Shown: one piece after another, positions 5,981-12,587 of the stretch
How positions within the stretch are numbered: position 1 is the stretch's first letter
Layout of the letters: each line of letters starts with the position of its first letter
NCBI GenBank assembly: GCA_023228065.1
Contig: JALOBX010000002.1
Coordinates: forward strand, 62,001-126,000
Source: Candidatus Pacearchaeota archaeon
GTDB lineage: Archaea > Nanoarchaeota > Nanoarchaeia > Pacearchaeales > GW2011-AR1
Direction of reading: 5' to 3'
DNA length: 64,000 nt
Position numbers and translations under genes: made by a program
The notes under the pieces: generated by a model
The model's input: only the letters and a program-made list of their open reading frames with translations
Told to the model about the DNA's origin: nothing
Database searches by the model: none

Positions 5981-6021
5981 AAGTCTCTTGCGTCTACCAT
6001 TCCGCCACAACAGCATTACAG

Positions 6022-6104
6022 TGCTATTGGAGGGACTTGAACCCCCACGATCTAAGATCAAAGGATTCTAAATCCTTTGTGTCTCCCATTTCCACCACAA
6101 TAGC
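6022..6104 (-). tRNA. tRNA-Leu (TAG), copy 2
   Basis: Class II tRNA with a fully paired acceptor (GCTATTG/CAATAGC), anticodon stem AAGGA/TCCTT with loop TTTAGAA (TAG). It is the only one of the four tRNA-Leu genes whose acceptor stem pairs without mismatch. Confidence 0.93.
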
Positions 6105-6117
6105 AGTTTATAATATA

Positions 6118-6306
6118 TTATATCAAAGATTCAATTGCTCTATTTTTCTTTGTTTCTTTTCTATCATTAGAAAAAAATAGCAAATTCCATACTTCGCAAT
6201 GAGAACAACTTTTATCTTTACATGTAAGACTACATGTATCAATTTTATGATCTAATGAAATATCAATATGATACTTACTTTTTTCTAACATAATCCGTGT
6301 ATCCAT
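6118..6306 (-). CDS. Small Cys-containing protein, unknown
   Basis: A 62-residue protein with four cysteines in a short stretch (CSLTCKDKSCSHCE, residues about 25-38), a possible zinc site. It overlaps the upstream gene by about 30 bases. No family recognised. Confidence 0.5.
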   Translation of the reverse strand: MDTRIMLEKSKYHIDISLDHKIDTCSLTCKDKSCSHCEVWNLLFFSNDRKETKKNRAIESLI

Positions 6307-6529
6307 ATATATCTCTCAAAATGTTTGTCCTATGCCCATAAGTCCTTTCCACAAGATTATAATCTGAATTATTCTCAGATAAATCTGGAAAATAGGTATC
6401 AATCATATAAGCCATGAATTTTGTTGCCAAAACAAACGCTTCTTCCTCAGAAGCGGCTGTCTCAATAACTTCAGCTGCATTAAGAAAATTATTTATCAAA
6501 TCTTCTTGATAACTTCTTTCTTCATTCAT
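6275..6529 (-). CDS. Small helical protein, unknown
   Basis: An 84-residue acidic, probably all-helical protein beginning MNEERSYQEDLINNF. A GAAGGGGAA site precedes the ATG. It is the first of two overlapping genes upstream of the tRNA-Leu cluster. No family recognised. Confidence 0.55.
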   Translation of the reverse strand: MNEERSYQEDLINNFLNAAEVIETAASEEEAFVLATKFMAYMIDTYFPDLSENNSDYNLVERTYGHRTNILRDIYGYTDYVRKK

Positions 6530-6640
6530 AGTGATTATTCCCCTTCTTTAAAAGATATATAGTATCTCATCAGAAGTAAAATTGAAATTATAAGCACCAA
6601 AAAAATTGATAGAATACATTTTATTCATTCCTTATTTTTA

Positions 6641-6709
6641 AAAAAAAGGATTCATGGCAGAATTCATCTGCAATTACTTTCCAGAAAAGATTAACTGGCA
6701 TGAATCCAA
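6641..6709 (-). terminator. Intrinsic terminator
   Basis: Arms 6649-6661 and 6697-6709 pair over 13 bases with one mismatch and are followed on the minus strand by eight T. It ends the transcript of the acidic-tail gene at 6738-7277. Confidence 0.75.
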
Positions 6710-6737
6710 ATCTTTATCTATAATACTGATACGAGAA

Positions 6738-7277
6738 TCAAAGACCCATAGTATCAGAAACTTCGGAGATATCCGAAGTATCAGAAACTTCCGAATCATC
6801 AGAAACTACCGATCCGTCATCCAAAAAAGATTCAGAAACTTCTACTTCCGAATCATCATCATTGTCATTGTCATCATCCAAATCCTCGGAAACCTCGGAA
6901 ACCTTTACGGTATCCGTATTCGTTTCCGTTACTTCTTCGGTAACGACGGGAGTAGACTTCCTTGCCTTTTCCCTTTCCCCTTCCGCCTCAAAATCCCGAA
7001 TCATATCGATAGCCTTTGTAAGGCTAGCAACCTCGACGACACAAGGACGTTCATCGCCTTCGGGGGTGACAATGACATCCACGCCTTTGACAACCATCTC
7101 AACTCCAAAGGTCTTGGAATTTGCCTTGTTATCAAAGTCACAAGAGAAGAACAACTTTCCCTTGGGCCCTTCAACCTCGAAGATTCCATCCTGATCTTCA
7201 CTGTCACCATTAGCGGTGAGACAAATACCTACATCATTCATCCGAAAAATCTTATCAAGCGCACTGTCCTTTCTCAT
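6738..7277 (-). CDS. Protein with acidic disordered tail, unknown function
   Basis: 179 residues. Residues 1-100 look like a small beta-rich domain (GICLTANGDSEDQDG...FFSCDFDNKANS), followed by a Ser/Asp/Glu/Thr/Val tail from about residue 105 with runs of Asp. An acidic tail after a small beta domain is the layout of some single-strand DNA-binding proteins, but I cannot support that further. Base composition and codon use are richer in GC than the neighbours, a possible sign of transfer or high expression. Two tandem promoters (7325-7353, 7404-7432) and the terminator at 6641-6709 make it a single-gene transcript, which suits a highly expressed protein. An AAAGGAAA site precedes the start. 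Confidence 0.7.
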   Translation of the reverse strand: MRKDSALDKIFRMNDVGICLTANGDSEDQDGIFEVEGPKGKLFFSCDFDNKANSKTFGVEMVVKGVDVIVTPEGDERPCVVEVASLTKAIDMIRDFEAEGEREKARKSTPVVTEEVTETNTDTVKVSEVSEDLDDDNDNDDDSEVEVSESFLDDGSVVSDDSEVSDTSDISEVSDTMGL

Positions 7278-7324
7278 AACAATTTCCTTTCTTAAGGTTA
7301 TTAAATTTAACTAATCTACAAACC

Positions 7325-7353
7325 ATCATACCATACTTTTTTTAGGTTGTCAA
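7325..7353 (-). promoter_or_regulatory. Sigma70 promoter (minus strand)
   Basis: -35 TTGACA at 7353-7348, 17-base spacer, -10 TATGAT at 7330-7325; the proximal promoter of the acidic-tail gene. Confidence 0.85.
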
Positions 7354-7403
7354 GAGAAAAAGTGTTTCGAAATGTTTTTCCTTTTTCAACCGTTCATGCC
7401 TTA

Positions 7404-7432
7404 AGCATACCACAACTTTTTTCAAATGTCAA
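7404..7432 (-). promoter_or_regulatory. Sigma70 promoter (minus strand)
   Basis: -35 TTGACA at 7432-7427, 17-base spacer, -10 TATGCT at 7409-7404. It lies directly after the terminator of structured RNA 5. Confidence 0.8.
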
Positions 7433-7433
7433 G

Positions 7434-7466
7434 AGAAAAACGATGGGAAATTAATTTCCCATCGTT
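7434..7466 (-). terminator. Intrinsic terminator of structured RNA 5
   Basis: A 28-base perfect palindrome (7439-7466) followed on the minus strand by TTTTT. The T-run abuts the -35 of the next promoter. Confidence 0.85.
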
Positions 7467-7793
7467 CTCCCTTGTGCTATGCTATAGCAAGCATAATCCG
7501 TTATTAAAAACCTAAAGATTCACGGATTTACAAAATTCTTTAGGCTTATATTGCCTGCTTAATCTACTTTACAGGAAGATAACATATGCAGGCTAATATA
7601 TGTTATCCGCTTTATTGTGTTATAAAGGAAAAACTAATAAGTGCTTTATAACACAATAAAAATGTATACTATGATAGAGATGTACGAAAAAATATGTACC
7701 TCATAGTATAGTATTAAAATTACCCGTATGGGCGACTGCCCTATTTATCAATGTGCCACGGGCAAACAACACAATTCTTTTTCAATCGTTCAT
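7434..7793 (-). ncRNA. Structured RNA 5, rich in pseudoknots
   Basis: About 360 nt between a consensus promoter (7800-7828, with another at 7884) and an intrinsic terminator (7434-7466). Helices seen, 5' to 3' in the RNA: 7762-7758 with 7727-7723 enclosing GGGC/GCCC; 7709-7701 with 7674-7666; a perfect 17-bp hairpin 7660-7644 with 7627-7611; 7607-7598 with 7587-7578; 7544-7537 with 7518-7511. The loop of the fourth (7593-7588) pairs with 7558-7553, and the loop of the fifth (7528-7522) pairs with 7501-7495, giving two pseudoknots. There is no tRNA-like end, so it is not tmRNA, and no long reading frame. Unknown family. Confidence 0.75.
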
Positions 7794-7799
7794 GTCTTA

Positions 7800-7828
7800 A
7801 TCATACCATAACTTTTTTCAAATGTCAA
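7800..7828 (-). promoter_or_regulatory. Sigma70 promoter for structured RNA 5
   Basis: -35 TTGACA at 7828-7823, 17-base spacer, -10 TATGAT at 7805-7800. Confidence 0.85.
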
Positions 7829-7883
7829 GAGAAAAATTTTTCAAAATGTGAAATGTTTTTCTTTTTCAATCGTTCATGCCTTA

Positions 7884-7912
7884 AGTATGACATACTTTTT
7901 TTCAAAAGTCAA
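7884..7912 (-). promoter_or_regulatory. Upstream sigma70 promoter, weaker -10
   Basis: -35 TTGACT at 7912-7907, 17-base spacer, -10 CATACT at 7889-7884. It carries the same leader as other promoters (GGCATGAACGATTGAAAAAG) and is in tandem with the promoter at 7800. Confidence 0.6.
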
Positions 7913-7955
7913 GAAAAAAGTGAATGGCAAAATATTTTTATTTTAAGTGCAATTA

Positions 7956-8213
7956 TCACAAATATTTATATCCACTCCTCTTTTCTTCTTCTTCTTTTTC
8001 TTCCTTCTCTCTTTCAAATTCAATTCTGGCATTAAAGAGATTATCTTCAGCTTCATAAATTGGTTTTCTATCGAGATAATATTCATATTCTTCAATAAAA
8101 TGAGGACCATGCTCATCATTAAAACCAGGAATAAATTCCATAATATCTTCTTTATATTTTCTTTTTGCCAAAAGCAATTTATACTCTAATTCAATTATTG
8201 TTGATAATTTCAT
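7956..8213 (-). CDS. Small coiled-coil protein, unknown
   Basis: An 85-residue, mainly helical protein ending in a Glu/Lys-rich coiled coil (EREKEEKEEEEKR). Its ATG overlaps the stop of the ankyrin gene upstream (ATGA), so translation is coupled. No family recognised. Confidence 0.5.
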   Translation of the reverse strand: MKLSTIIELEYKLLLAKRKYKEDIMEFIPGFNDEHGPHFIEEYEYYLDRKPIYEAEDNLFNARIEFEREKEEKEEEEKRSGYKYL

Positions 8214-8641
8214 TTAATTATTATCCTCTCCAATATTAAGTATTTAATATAAAGATTGTCAATCTGAAAAAACAATTCTTTTAATTCCATAACAGAATGT
8301 AAAGAAAGTAAATATTCAACCATATTAAAATGTTTATTTTCTGCCACTCTTTTTAAAAGATTACCACAACCATTAAAAAGAAGATGAAAATCAGCACCAT
8401 GCTCAATCAAACATTTGACAACATCAAAACGATTGTAAAATGCTGCAAACCATAAAGGACTATCGTTTTCAGCATGAATATTGGCACCATGCCCAATCAA
8501 ATATTTAACAATATCAAGATAGCCCTTTTCCGCGGCCCATCTTAAAGCAAGATCATCTTCAACATGAATATTATATCCATTTTCAATATAATATTTAACT
8601 TCTTGAATATTATTATTTATTACTGCATCAACGATATTCAT
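8210..8641 (-). CDS. Ankyrin-repeat protein
   Basis: 143 residues with about four ankyrin repeats (pattern GYLDIVKYLIGHGANIHAEND) and a C-terminal tail ELKELFFQIDNLYIKYLILE that is shared by all ankyrin proteins of this window. Ankyrin repeats mediate protein binding; the partner is unknown. It is one of seven intact copies on both strands. Confidence 0.85.
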   Translation of the reverse strand: MNIVDAVINNNIQEVKYYIENGYNIHVEDDLALRWAAEKGYLDIVKYLIGHGANIHAENDSPLWFAAFYNRFDVVKCLIEHGADFHLLFNGCGNLLKRVAENKHFNMVEYLLSLHSVMELKELFFQIDNLYIKYLILERIIIK

Positions 8642-8687
8642 TATATAACCTTTCTAACATTAATTAATAGAATCAATTTTATTGAAT

Positions 8688-9008
8688 CTATTTTTTTGAT
8701 ATTTTCTTTTCATTTAATTTTTTCAATATTAAAAACTTAAGGTGTAATAACTCAGATTTCCCTATAGAATCCATATCATAATATACATCAAAAAAAGAAA
8801 AGAATTCTTTTAATTCAAATTCATAAAGGAAACTTATTAAATATTCAAAAATATCCCAATGTTTTCTTTCTTCTGCAAGAAGAACAGGTTCATATTTATT
8901 AAATCGAATATCAGCACCTTGTTCAACATTATATTTTACCAAATCAAATCTACCAATTTGAACTGATATTTTTAAATCATAATTAAGTTTATTACTTTTG
9001 TTTTTCAT
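8688..9008 (-). CDS. Degenerate ankyrin-repeat protein
   Basis: 106 residues. Two weak ankyrin repeats are visible (GRFDLVKYNVEQGADIRF and HWDIFEYLI), then a variant of the family tail (LHLKFLILKK). The ATG at 9008 is preferred because GGGAAAG lies 5 bases upstream and longer versions run deep into the preceding zinc-ribbon gene. It overlaps that gene by 17 bases. Confidence 0.6.
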   Translation of the reverse strand: MKNKSNKLNYDLKISVQIGRFDLVKYNVEQGADIRFNKYEPVLLAEERKHWDIFEYLISFLYEFELKEFFSFFDVYYDMDSIGKSELLHLKFLILKKLNEKKISKK

Positions 9009-9174
9009 CGTCTTTCCCATATTGACATATAGGACAAAATTGTTTTTCAATATCAAATAATTCTGAAAGACAATTAGGACATTTATATGGTGTATATCCA
9101 CAAAATATACATTTACATTCATTTATATGAACGAACAATGTTTCTTTTTGACAATGAGGACAAAGTTTAAACAT
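8992..9174 (-). CDS. Small zinc-ribbon protein
   Basis: 60 residues with four CxxC pairs (CPHC, CIFC, CPNC, CPIC), two zinc ribbons in tandem. Proteins of this kind often bind nucleic acid or partner proteins, but no specific role can be read here. An AAGGAA site precedes the start, which overlaps the end of the membrane protein gene upstream. Confidence 0.65.
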   Translation of the reverse strand: MFKLCPHCQKETLFVHINECKCIFCGYTPYKCPNCLSELFDIEKQFCPICQYGKDDEKQK

Positions 9175-9310
9175 TTTTATTCCTTACTATTTTTTCAGAT
9201 ATTTTTATAATTGAACACTTTTTACATTTAGTAATGCTTTCATCAGAAAACCAAAAGTATCCTGCTGCTACTAATAAACAATTTACCAATACCATGATTA
9301 TTATACCCAT
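9167..9310 (-). CDS. 47-residue membrane protein with CxxC
   Basis: A short frame: an N-terminal transmembrane helix (MGIIIMVLVNCLLVAAGYFW) followed by CKKC. It starts two bases after the stop of the previous gene and overlaps the next, so it fits the run of overlapping genes. Two upstream neighbours have the same layout, one membrane helix then CxxC. Confidence 0.55.
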   Translation of the reverse strand: MGIIIMVLVNCLLVAAGYFWFSDESITKCKKCSIIKISEKIVRNKNV

Positions 9311-9311
9311 T

Positions 9312-9524
9312 TTATTGTTTTACCTGTCGTGTTATTAGTGCTTTTGCAAGCATTTCTTTAACAGCTTTCTCATTTTGTCTAAAGAAAAAAGACATTATAT
9401 TTAAAGGGCAATTCAAACACTCATTAAGTTTTAATGTGTTTTTTTTCACATTAAAACTTAATTCTGAAGAATACATAAAACAATATCCTGCAAAAAAAGC
9501 AAAAAAAGCAATGATATAAATCAT
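9312..9524 (-). CDS. 70-residue membrane protein with CxxC
   Basis: N-terminal transmembrane helix (MIYIIAFFAFFAGYCF), then a soluble part with CLNC at about residue 36. It overlaps the gene upstream by four bases. Same layout as its neighbours; function unknown. Confidence 0.6.
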   Translation of the reverse strand: MIYIIAFFAFFAGYCFMYSSELSFNVKKNTLKLNECLNCPLNIMSFFFRQNEKAVKEMLAKALITRQVKQ

Positions 9525-9715
9525 ATTTCTTTCTCTTTTTCAGAATTTAAACTTTCTTTTACTTCTGAAGAAACCAAAGATTGCATAAGAGCATTAAACA
9601 TGTCTACACATTTCAAGCACAAAAAAACCTGCTTTGTTTTTTGTTTTTGAGAAGCCAATAGCACTCCCAATCCAAAAGAAATAATTCCTAGAACAATGCC
9701 TGTAAAGATTTCCAT
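9521..9715 (-). CDS. 64-residue membrane protein with CxxC
   Basis: One N-terminal transmembrane helix (GIVLGIISFGLGVLLAS), then CLKC near residue 33 and a charged end. It starts directly at the stop of the previous gene. Third member of the small membrane-CxxC set. Confidence 0.6.
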   Translation of the reverse strand: MEIFTGIVLGIISFGLGVLLASQKQKTKQVFLCLKCVDMFNALMQSLVSSEVKESLNSEKEKEI

Positions 9716-9988
9716 TTAATTCTTAATTTCCCCTTTTTTATTATTCTTTCGGTTAGAAATCATTATTGCTAGATAGGTTCCCGTTCCATTACCAGCAATA
9801 TATCCAACTAAAAGACAAATATCTTGCTGAGAAATAAATCTCTCAGCTACAAAAAGTCCCAATGCCGTTACTACCATTGACCATATAGAAGCCTGGAACC
9901 CACGGCATTTTACTACAGCCCGAGTATATCTTGTCGCACATAAGTCCAGTATCAGACCTATCAAAAAATATATTACAAAATTTGTCAT
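9716..9988 (-). CDS. Small membrane protein, 2-3 helices
   Basis: 90 residues with hydrophobic stretches at about 4-20, 36-50 and 58-78 and a basic C-terminus (RKNNKKG), so the end is probably cytoplasmic. A holin or membrane-remodelling role is possible but not supported. It is the first clear gene after the promoter at 10097-10125. A different frame starting at 10061 has a better ribosome binding site but overlaps this gene and lacks features. Confidence 0.6.
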   Translation of the reverse strand: MTNFVIYFLIGLILDLCATRYTRAVVKCRGFQASIWSMVVTALGLFVAERFISQQDICLLVGYIAGNGTGTYLAIMISNRKNNKKGEIKN

Positions 9989-10096
9989 AAAATTTCTTTC
10001 TTATTAAATGTTTATTACACAGTGGAGGTTTATCTTCTTTTTTAATCAGTGATTCATTCATTTTATTTTTCCCCTTTTATCGACGTTCATGCTTAA

Positions 10097-10125
10097 ATCA
10101 TAACACACCTGACTTTAAAAGTCAA
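10097..10125 (-). promoter_or_regulatory. Sigma70 promoter (minus strand)
   Basis: -35 TTGACT at 10125-10120, 17-base spacer, -10 TATGAT at 10102-10097. It drives the small membrane and zinc-ribbon genes below. Confidence 0.82.
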
Positions 10126-10145
10126 GCTTTTTTTTCTTTCATTTT

Positions 10146-11378
10146 TTAACGTGGTGGTACATCATCGCTTAGCATCATACTGCCTATCGCACCACCTATA
10201 CATTTAATAGTATAACTGTCCAAATCTTTTTCAGCATTTCCACGAATATCATACTCTCTGAAAATATATTTATTCAACTTCCTGTTTTCACATGGTTTTT
10301 CATTTAATATTCTTTCATATTTTGGTTCTATCAAATTCCATATTAACTTTGAAAAATTGTGTTTATCATAAATATTAAACAATATTCCTTTGTATTTTGA
10401 TTTAACAGCATACAAAGCAAATTCTTTTTTATCATTTATATCAGAAACTTTTTGAATGATATCATTGAATTCTTTTTTAACTTCACAAAGAATATCATTA
10501 TATCTTGCTATCAAATCATCTTTCGTTTTTTCAAACCAAGTATATGATTCTTCTGGGAGATTCTTCTTTAATTCTTCCAAAGAAGAATTGTTTCTGAGAC
10601 ATTCCCAGATAACTTTATTTGAAAAATTATAAGCAATTCGATGAAGTCTTACATACTCATCGAATTTTAATTTTATTCGATAGTTATCTTCAAATTTAAG
10701 AACAAATCCCTCTTTGTTTTTTGTTTCAAATTTCTTCAAATCTTTTATATCATTAACTAATTCTGAAAAATCAAAACGATTAACAACTGAAAAGATGCAA
10801 GGAACCTCTTTAAAGAGTCCTGAATAAGATTCTTCTTTTCCTGTTTTAACATCGATTATAGAAAGAAGAATTAAATCTTCTATATCCCCATAATTTACAA
10901 CAATTCTATTTGTAGGATGAATTAATTCAAAACAATATGTTTTTCCTTCTTTAATAAAATCAAACGTTTCATTTATTTTTCTTTCAAAGATTTCTTTTGC
11001 AAGTAAAGCTTGCGAAGAAAAGAATGTTCCTCTTGTAGAAATAATGTTCTTTCCATTGTATTTAAAGATTTCAATAAAAGAACCGTCAATCTTTTCATAT
11101 ACTTCGTATTTCATGTGAGAATACTTATCGATAGATTCCTTTGATAATTCTTCATAATTAAAGAATTTCTTAAAAGGACGAGAAACAATATTCCCTTTGT
11201 TATCAATTACTAATCCTCGACAAGACTCAGTATATAAATCCCAAGATCTTGAATATGAAGCTTCATTTGTATAATTCAATATCAAAAGATCTTCAGTATC
11301 GTGCTTAACAATTGATATAAGTTTATCTTTATTATATTGTTCTATTAAATCTAAATCTATCTTATCTAAAAAAGACAT
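10146..11378 (-). CDS. rnlA: T4 RNA ligase 1-like protein
   Basis: 410 residues, close to T4 Rnl1 (374). The nucleotidyltransferase lysine is K96 in motif I (EKIDGS; KEDGS in T4). Motif III-like FELIHPTNR and motifs IV/V EGFVLKFEDNYRIKLKF follow in order, and the Rnl1-type upstream motif SWDLYTESCRGLVID is present. The enzyme adenylates and joins 5'-phosphate and 3'-OH RNA ends; in T4 it repairs host-cleaved tRNA anticodons. With the tRNA array and the second ligase at 12588, tRNA repair is a likely role. It has its own promoter (11408-11436). Confidence 0.9.
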   Translation of the reverse strand: MSFLDKIDLDLIEQYNKDKLISIVKHDTEDLLILNYTNEASYSRSWDLYTESCRGLVIDNKGNIVSRPFKKFFNYEELSKESIDKYSHMKYEVYEKIDGSFIEIFKYNGKNIISTRGTFFSSQALLAKEIFERKINETFDFIKEGKTYCFELIHPTNRIVVNYGDIEDLILLSIIDVKTGKEESYSGLFKEVPCIFSVVNRFDFSELVNDIKDLKKFETKNKEGFVLKFEDNYRIKLKFDEYVRLHRIAYNFSNKVIWECLRNNSSLEELKKNLPEESYTWFEKTKDDLIARYNDILCEVKKEFNDIIQKVSDINDKKEFALYAVKSKYKGILFNIYDKHNFSKLIWNLIEPKYERILNEKPCENRKLNKYIFREYDIRGNAEKDLDSYTIKCIGGAIGSMMLSDDVPPR

Positions 11379-11407
11379 TCTTGTTCCTTTTTTTATTTTA
11401 CGCCTTT

Positions 11408-11436
11408 AGCATACCACAGAAATATAATTTTGTCAA
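11408..11436 (-). promoter_or_regulatory. Sigma70 promoter for RNA ligase 1
   Basis: -35 TTGACA at 11436-11431, 17-base spacer, -10 TATGCT at 11413-11408. Confidence 0.82.
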
Positions 11437-11458
11437 GCGCAAAATATTTCAATTTTCT

Positions 11459-12319
11459 TTATTGATTGCTTTCTTTTTGTTTTTCAAGTCTTTGTGAATA
11501 TTCTACTAATTCTTTTTCTGTCATTAATTCAAATTGATATCCATTATCTTTTGCATATTGTTTATATGCTTCAACTTTATCTCGTTCTTTTGAAAATTCT
11601 TTTAATCTTCCTTGTGATTTTATTTCTACAAGTTTAATTATACCATCTTTCATTGTTATTAACAAATCTGGGACTGTATAACAGTCTATGCCTTTATATA
11701 CAAATGGTATTGTTATACTTTCTGATAAGAAAGATTCAACATCAGGATCTTTTTCAATCAATTGAAGATATAAAAGTTCATAAGATGAACGATAATAAAC
11801 TTCTTTAATACATTTCTTAGATTTAAAATAACCTTTTTTAAAACAGTTTTTGCCGGAAAACATTCCAGGATTTTCCTGCATTTTTTTACACATAACAAGA
11901 GATAGTTTTGACTTTGTTTCTGGAGTGTGATGACGTTGAGGTACTCTATTCCCAGATAAAATATCAAAACGATACACTTCAATTCGTTTTATTATTTTTT
12001 CTTTGTTTTTTAATCGATATTCATTTTGATATTCATTTTGATATTCATTTATTTTTTCTTTGTTTTTTAATCGATATGCTTTCTTTTGTTCTTTGTTTTT
12101 TTCATACCATTCTTTTTGATATTCTTTCTTTTGTTCTTTGTTTTTTTCATACCATTCTTTTTGATATTCTTTCCTTTTTTCTTTTATTTCTTCTTTGTTC
12201 TTTTGATAATATGCTTTCTTTTTTTCTTTGTTCTTTTGATAATATGCTTTATTATATGCTTTCTTTTTTTGTTTTTTTATTTCTTTTTCAGAAAGAGATT
12301 CAACATTATCATTCGACAT
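11459..12319 (-). CDS. PD-(D/E)XK homing-type endonuclease
   Basis: 286 residues in three parts. Residues 10-110 are low-complexity repeats of the type YQKNKEEIKEKRKEYQ, common at the start of phage homing nucleases. Next comes HHTPETKSKLS and FSGKNCFKKGYF, similar to NUMOD3 DNA-binding motifs. The C-terminal half has SYELLYLQLIEKD, then PDLLI and EIKSQ, the spacing of a PD-(D/E)XK catalytic core. It is free-standing between the two RNA ligase genes, a plausible homing target. Confidence 0.75.
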   Translation of the reverse strand: MSNDNVESLSEKEIKKQKKKAYNKAYYQKNKEKKKAYYQKNKEEIKEKRKEYQKEWYEKNKEQKKEYQKEWYEKNKEQKKAYRLKNKEKINEYQNEYQNEYRLKNKEKIIKRIEVYRFDILSGNRVPQRHHTPETKSKLSLVMCKKMQENPGMFSGKNCFKKGYFKSKKCIKEVYYRSSYELLYLQLIEKDPDVESFLSESITIPFVYKGIDCYTVPDLLITMKDGIIKLVEIKSQGRLKEFSKERDKVEAYKQYAKDNGYQFELMTEKELVEYSQRLEKQKESNQ

Positions 12320-12353
12320 TGCTTTTCCTTTCGATTTTTAATTCTACATATTT

Positions 12354-12382
12354 AGCATACCACAGAAATATAATTTTGTCAA
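12354..12382 (-). promoter_or_regulatory. Sigma70 promoter for the homing endonuclease
   Basis: -35 TTGACA at 12382-12377, 17-base spacer, -10 TATGCT at 12359-12354. The box region is almost identical to that at 11408, suggesting duplication. Confidence 0.82.
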
Positions 12383-12428
12383 GCGCAAAATATTTCAGTT
12401 TCTTTGATTTTCTTAATAAAAAAAGCAC

Positions 12429-12457
12429 TTGACAAAAAAAAATCTTTATGGTATGAT
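12429..12457 (+). promoter_or_regulatory. Divergent sigma70 promoter (plus strand)
   Basis: TTGACA at 12429-12434, 17-base spacer, TATGAT at 12452-12457. It is the switch point from minus-strand to plus-strand genes and drives the small peptide and RNA ligase 2. Confidence 0.88.
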
Positions 12458-12487
12458 ACGAATAGTATTAAAAATAGAGAGGAAACA

Positions 12488-12565
12488 ATGAAAGTAGAAT
12501 TTCAAATCATAATAATAATACTTATAGTGTTTTTTATGAATCTTATTAATAATAATGAACAATAA
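12488..12565 (+). CDS. 25-residue membrane peptide
   Basis: A 25-codon frame MKVEFQIIIIILIVFFMNL..., essentially one transmembrane helix, with a strong GAGGAAAC site and placed directly after a consensus promoter. It may be a genuine micro-membrane protein or a leader peptide for the RNA ligase gene 22 bases downstream. Confidence 0.5.
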   Translation: MKVEFQIIIIILIVFFMNLINNNEQ

Positions 12566-12587
12566 CAATTATTAAAGGAAAATATAA

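Larger units (their letters stand above)
5234..6014 (-). tRNA. tRNA-Leu (TAA) interrupted by a group I intron
   Basis: The 5' exon (6014-5981) reads acceptor, D arm and AGAGA CTT; the 3' exon (5281-5234) reads AAAA TCTCT, variable arm and T arm. Joined, the anticodon stem AGAGA/TCTCT carries loop CTTAAAA, so the anticodon is TAA and the break falls between positions 34 and 35, the same site as the classic cyanobacterial and plastid tRNA-Leu(UAA) intron. CCA is encoded (5233-5231). The acceptor GCTGTTG/CTTCAGC has two T-T mismatches. The intervening 699 bases are a group I intron. Confidence 0.88.

Noticed and set aside
6540..6630. Hydrophobic 27-codon frame on the minus strand
   Set aside because: It would be a neat membrane peptide, but it has no ATG, GTG or TTG start in a usable position.
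6654..7295. Long plus-strand frame opposite the acidic-tail gene
   Set aside because: It is antisense to a gene with promoters, ribosome binding site and terminator; its protein is a low-complexity mirror of the acidic repeats.
7434..7793. tmRNA as an explanation of the pseudoknot-rich RNA
   Set aside because: No tRNA-like acceptor or T arm and no tag reading frame; it ends in a terminator.
9843..10061. 72-codon frame with a good AAAGGGGA site after the promoter at 10097
   Set aside because: Two thirds overlaps the membrane protein gene out of frame and no feature is recognisable. It could be a short leader peptide, so the site is noted, but I do not call a gene.
11908..12432. Plus-strand hydrophobic frames opposite the homing endonuclease
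   Set aside because: They are antisense of Lys/Glu-rich repeats, which always read as Phe/Leu-rich; the sense gene has a promoter and domain structure.
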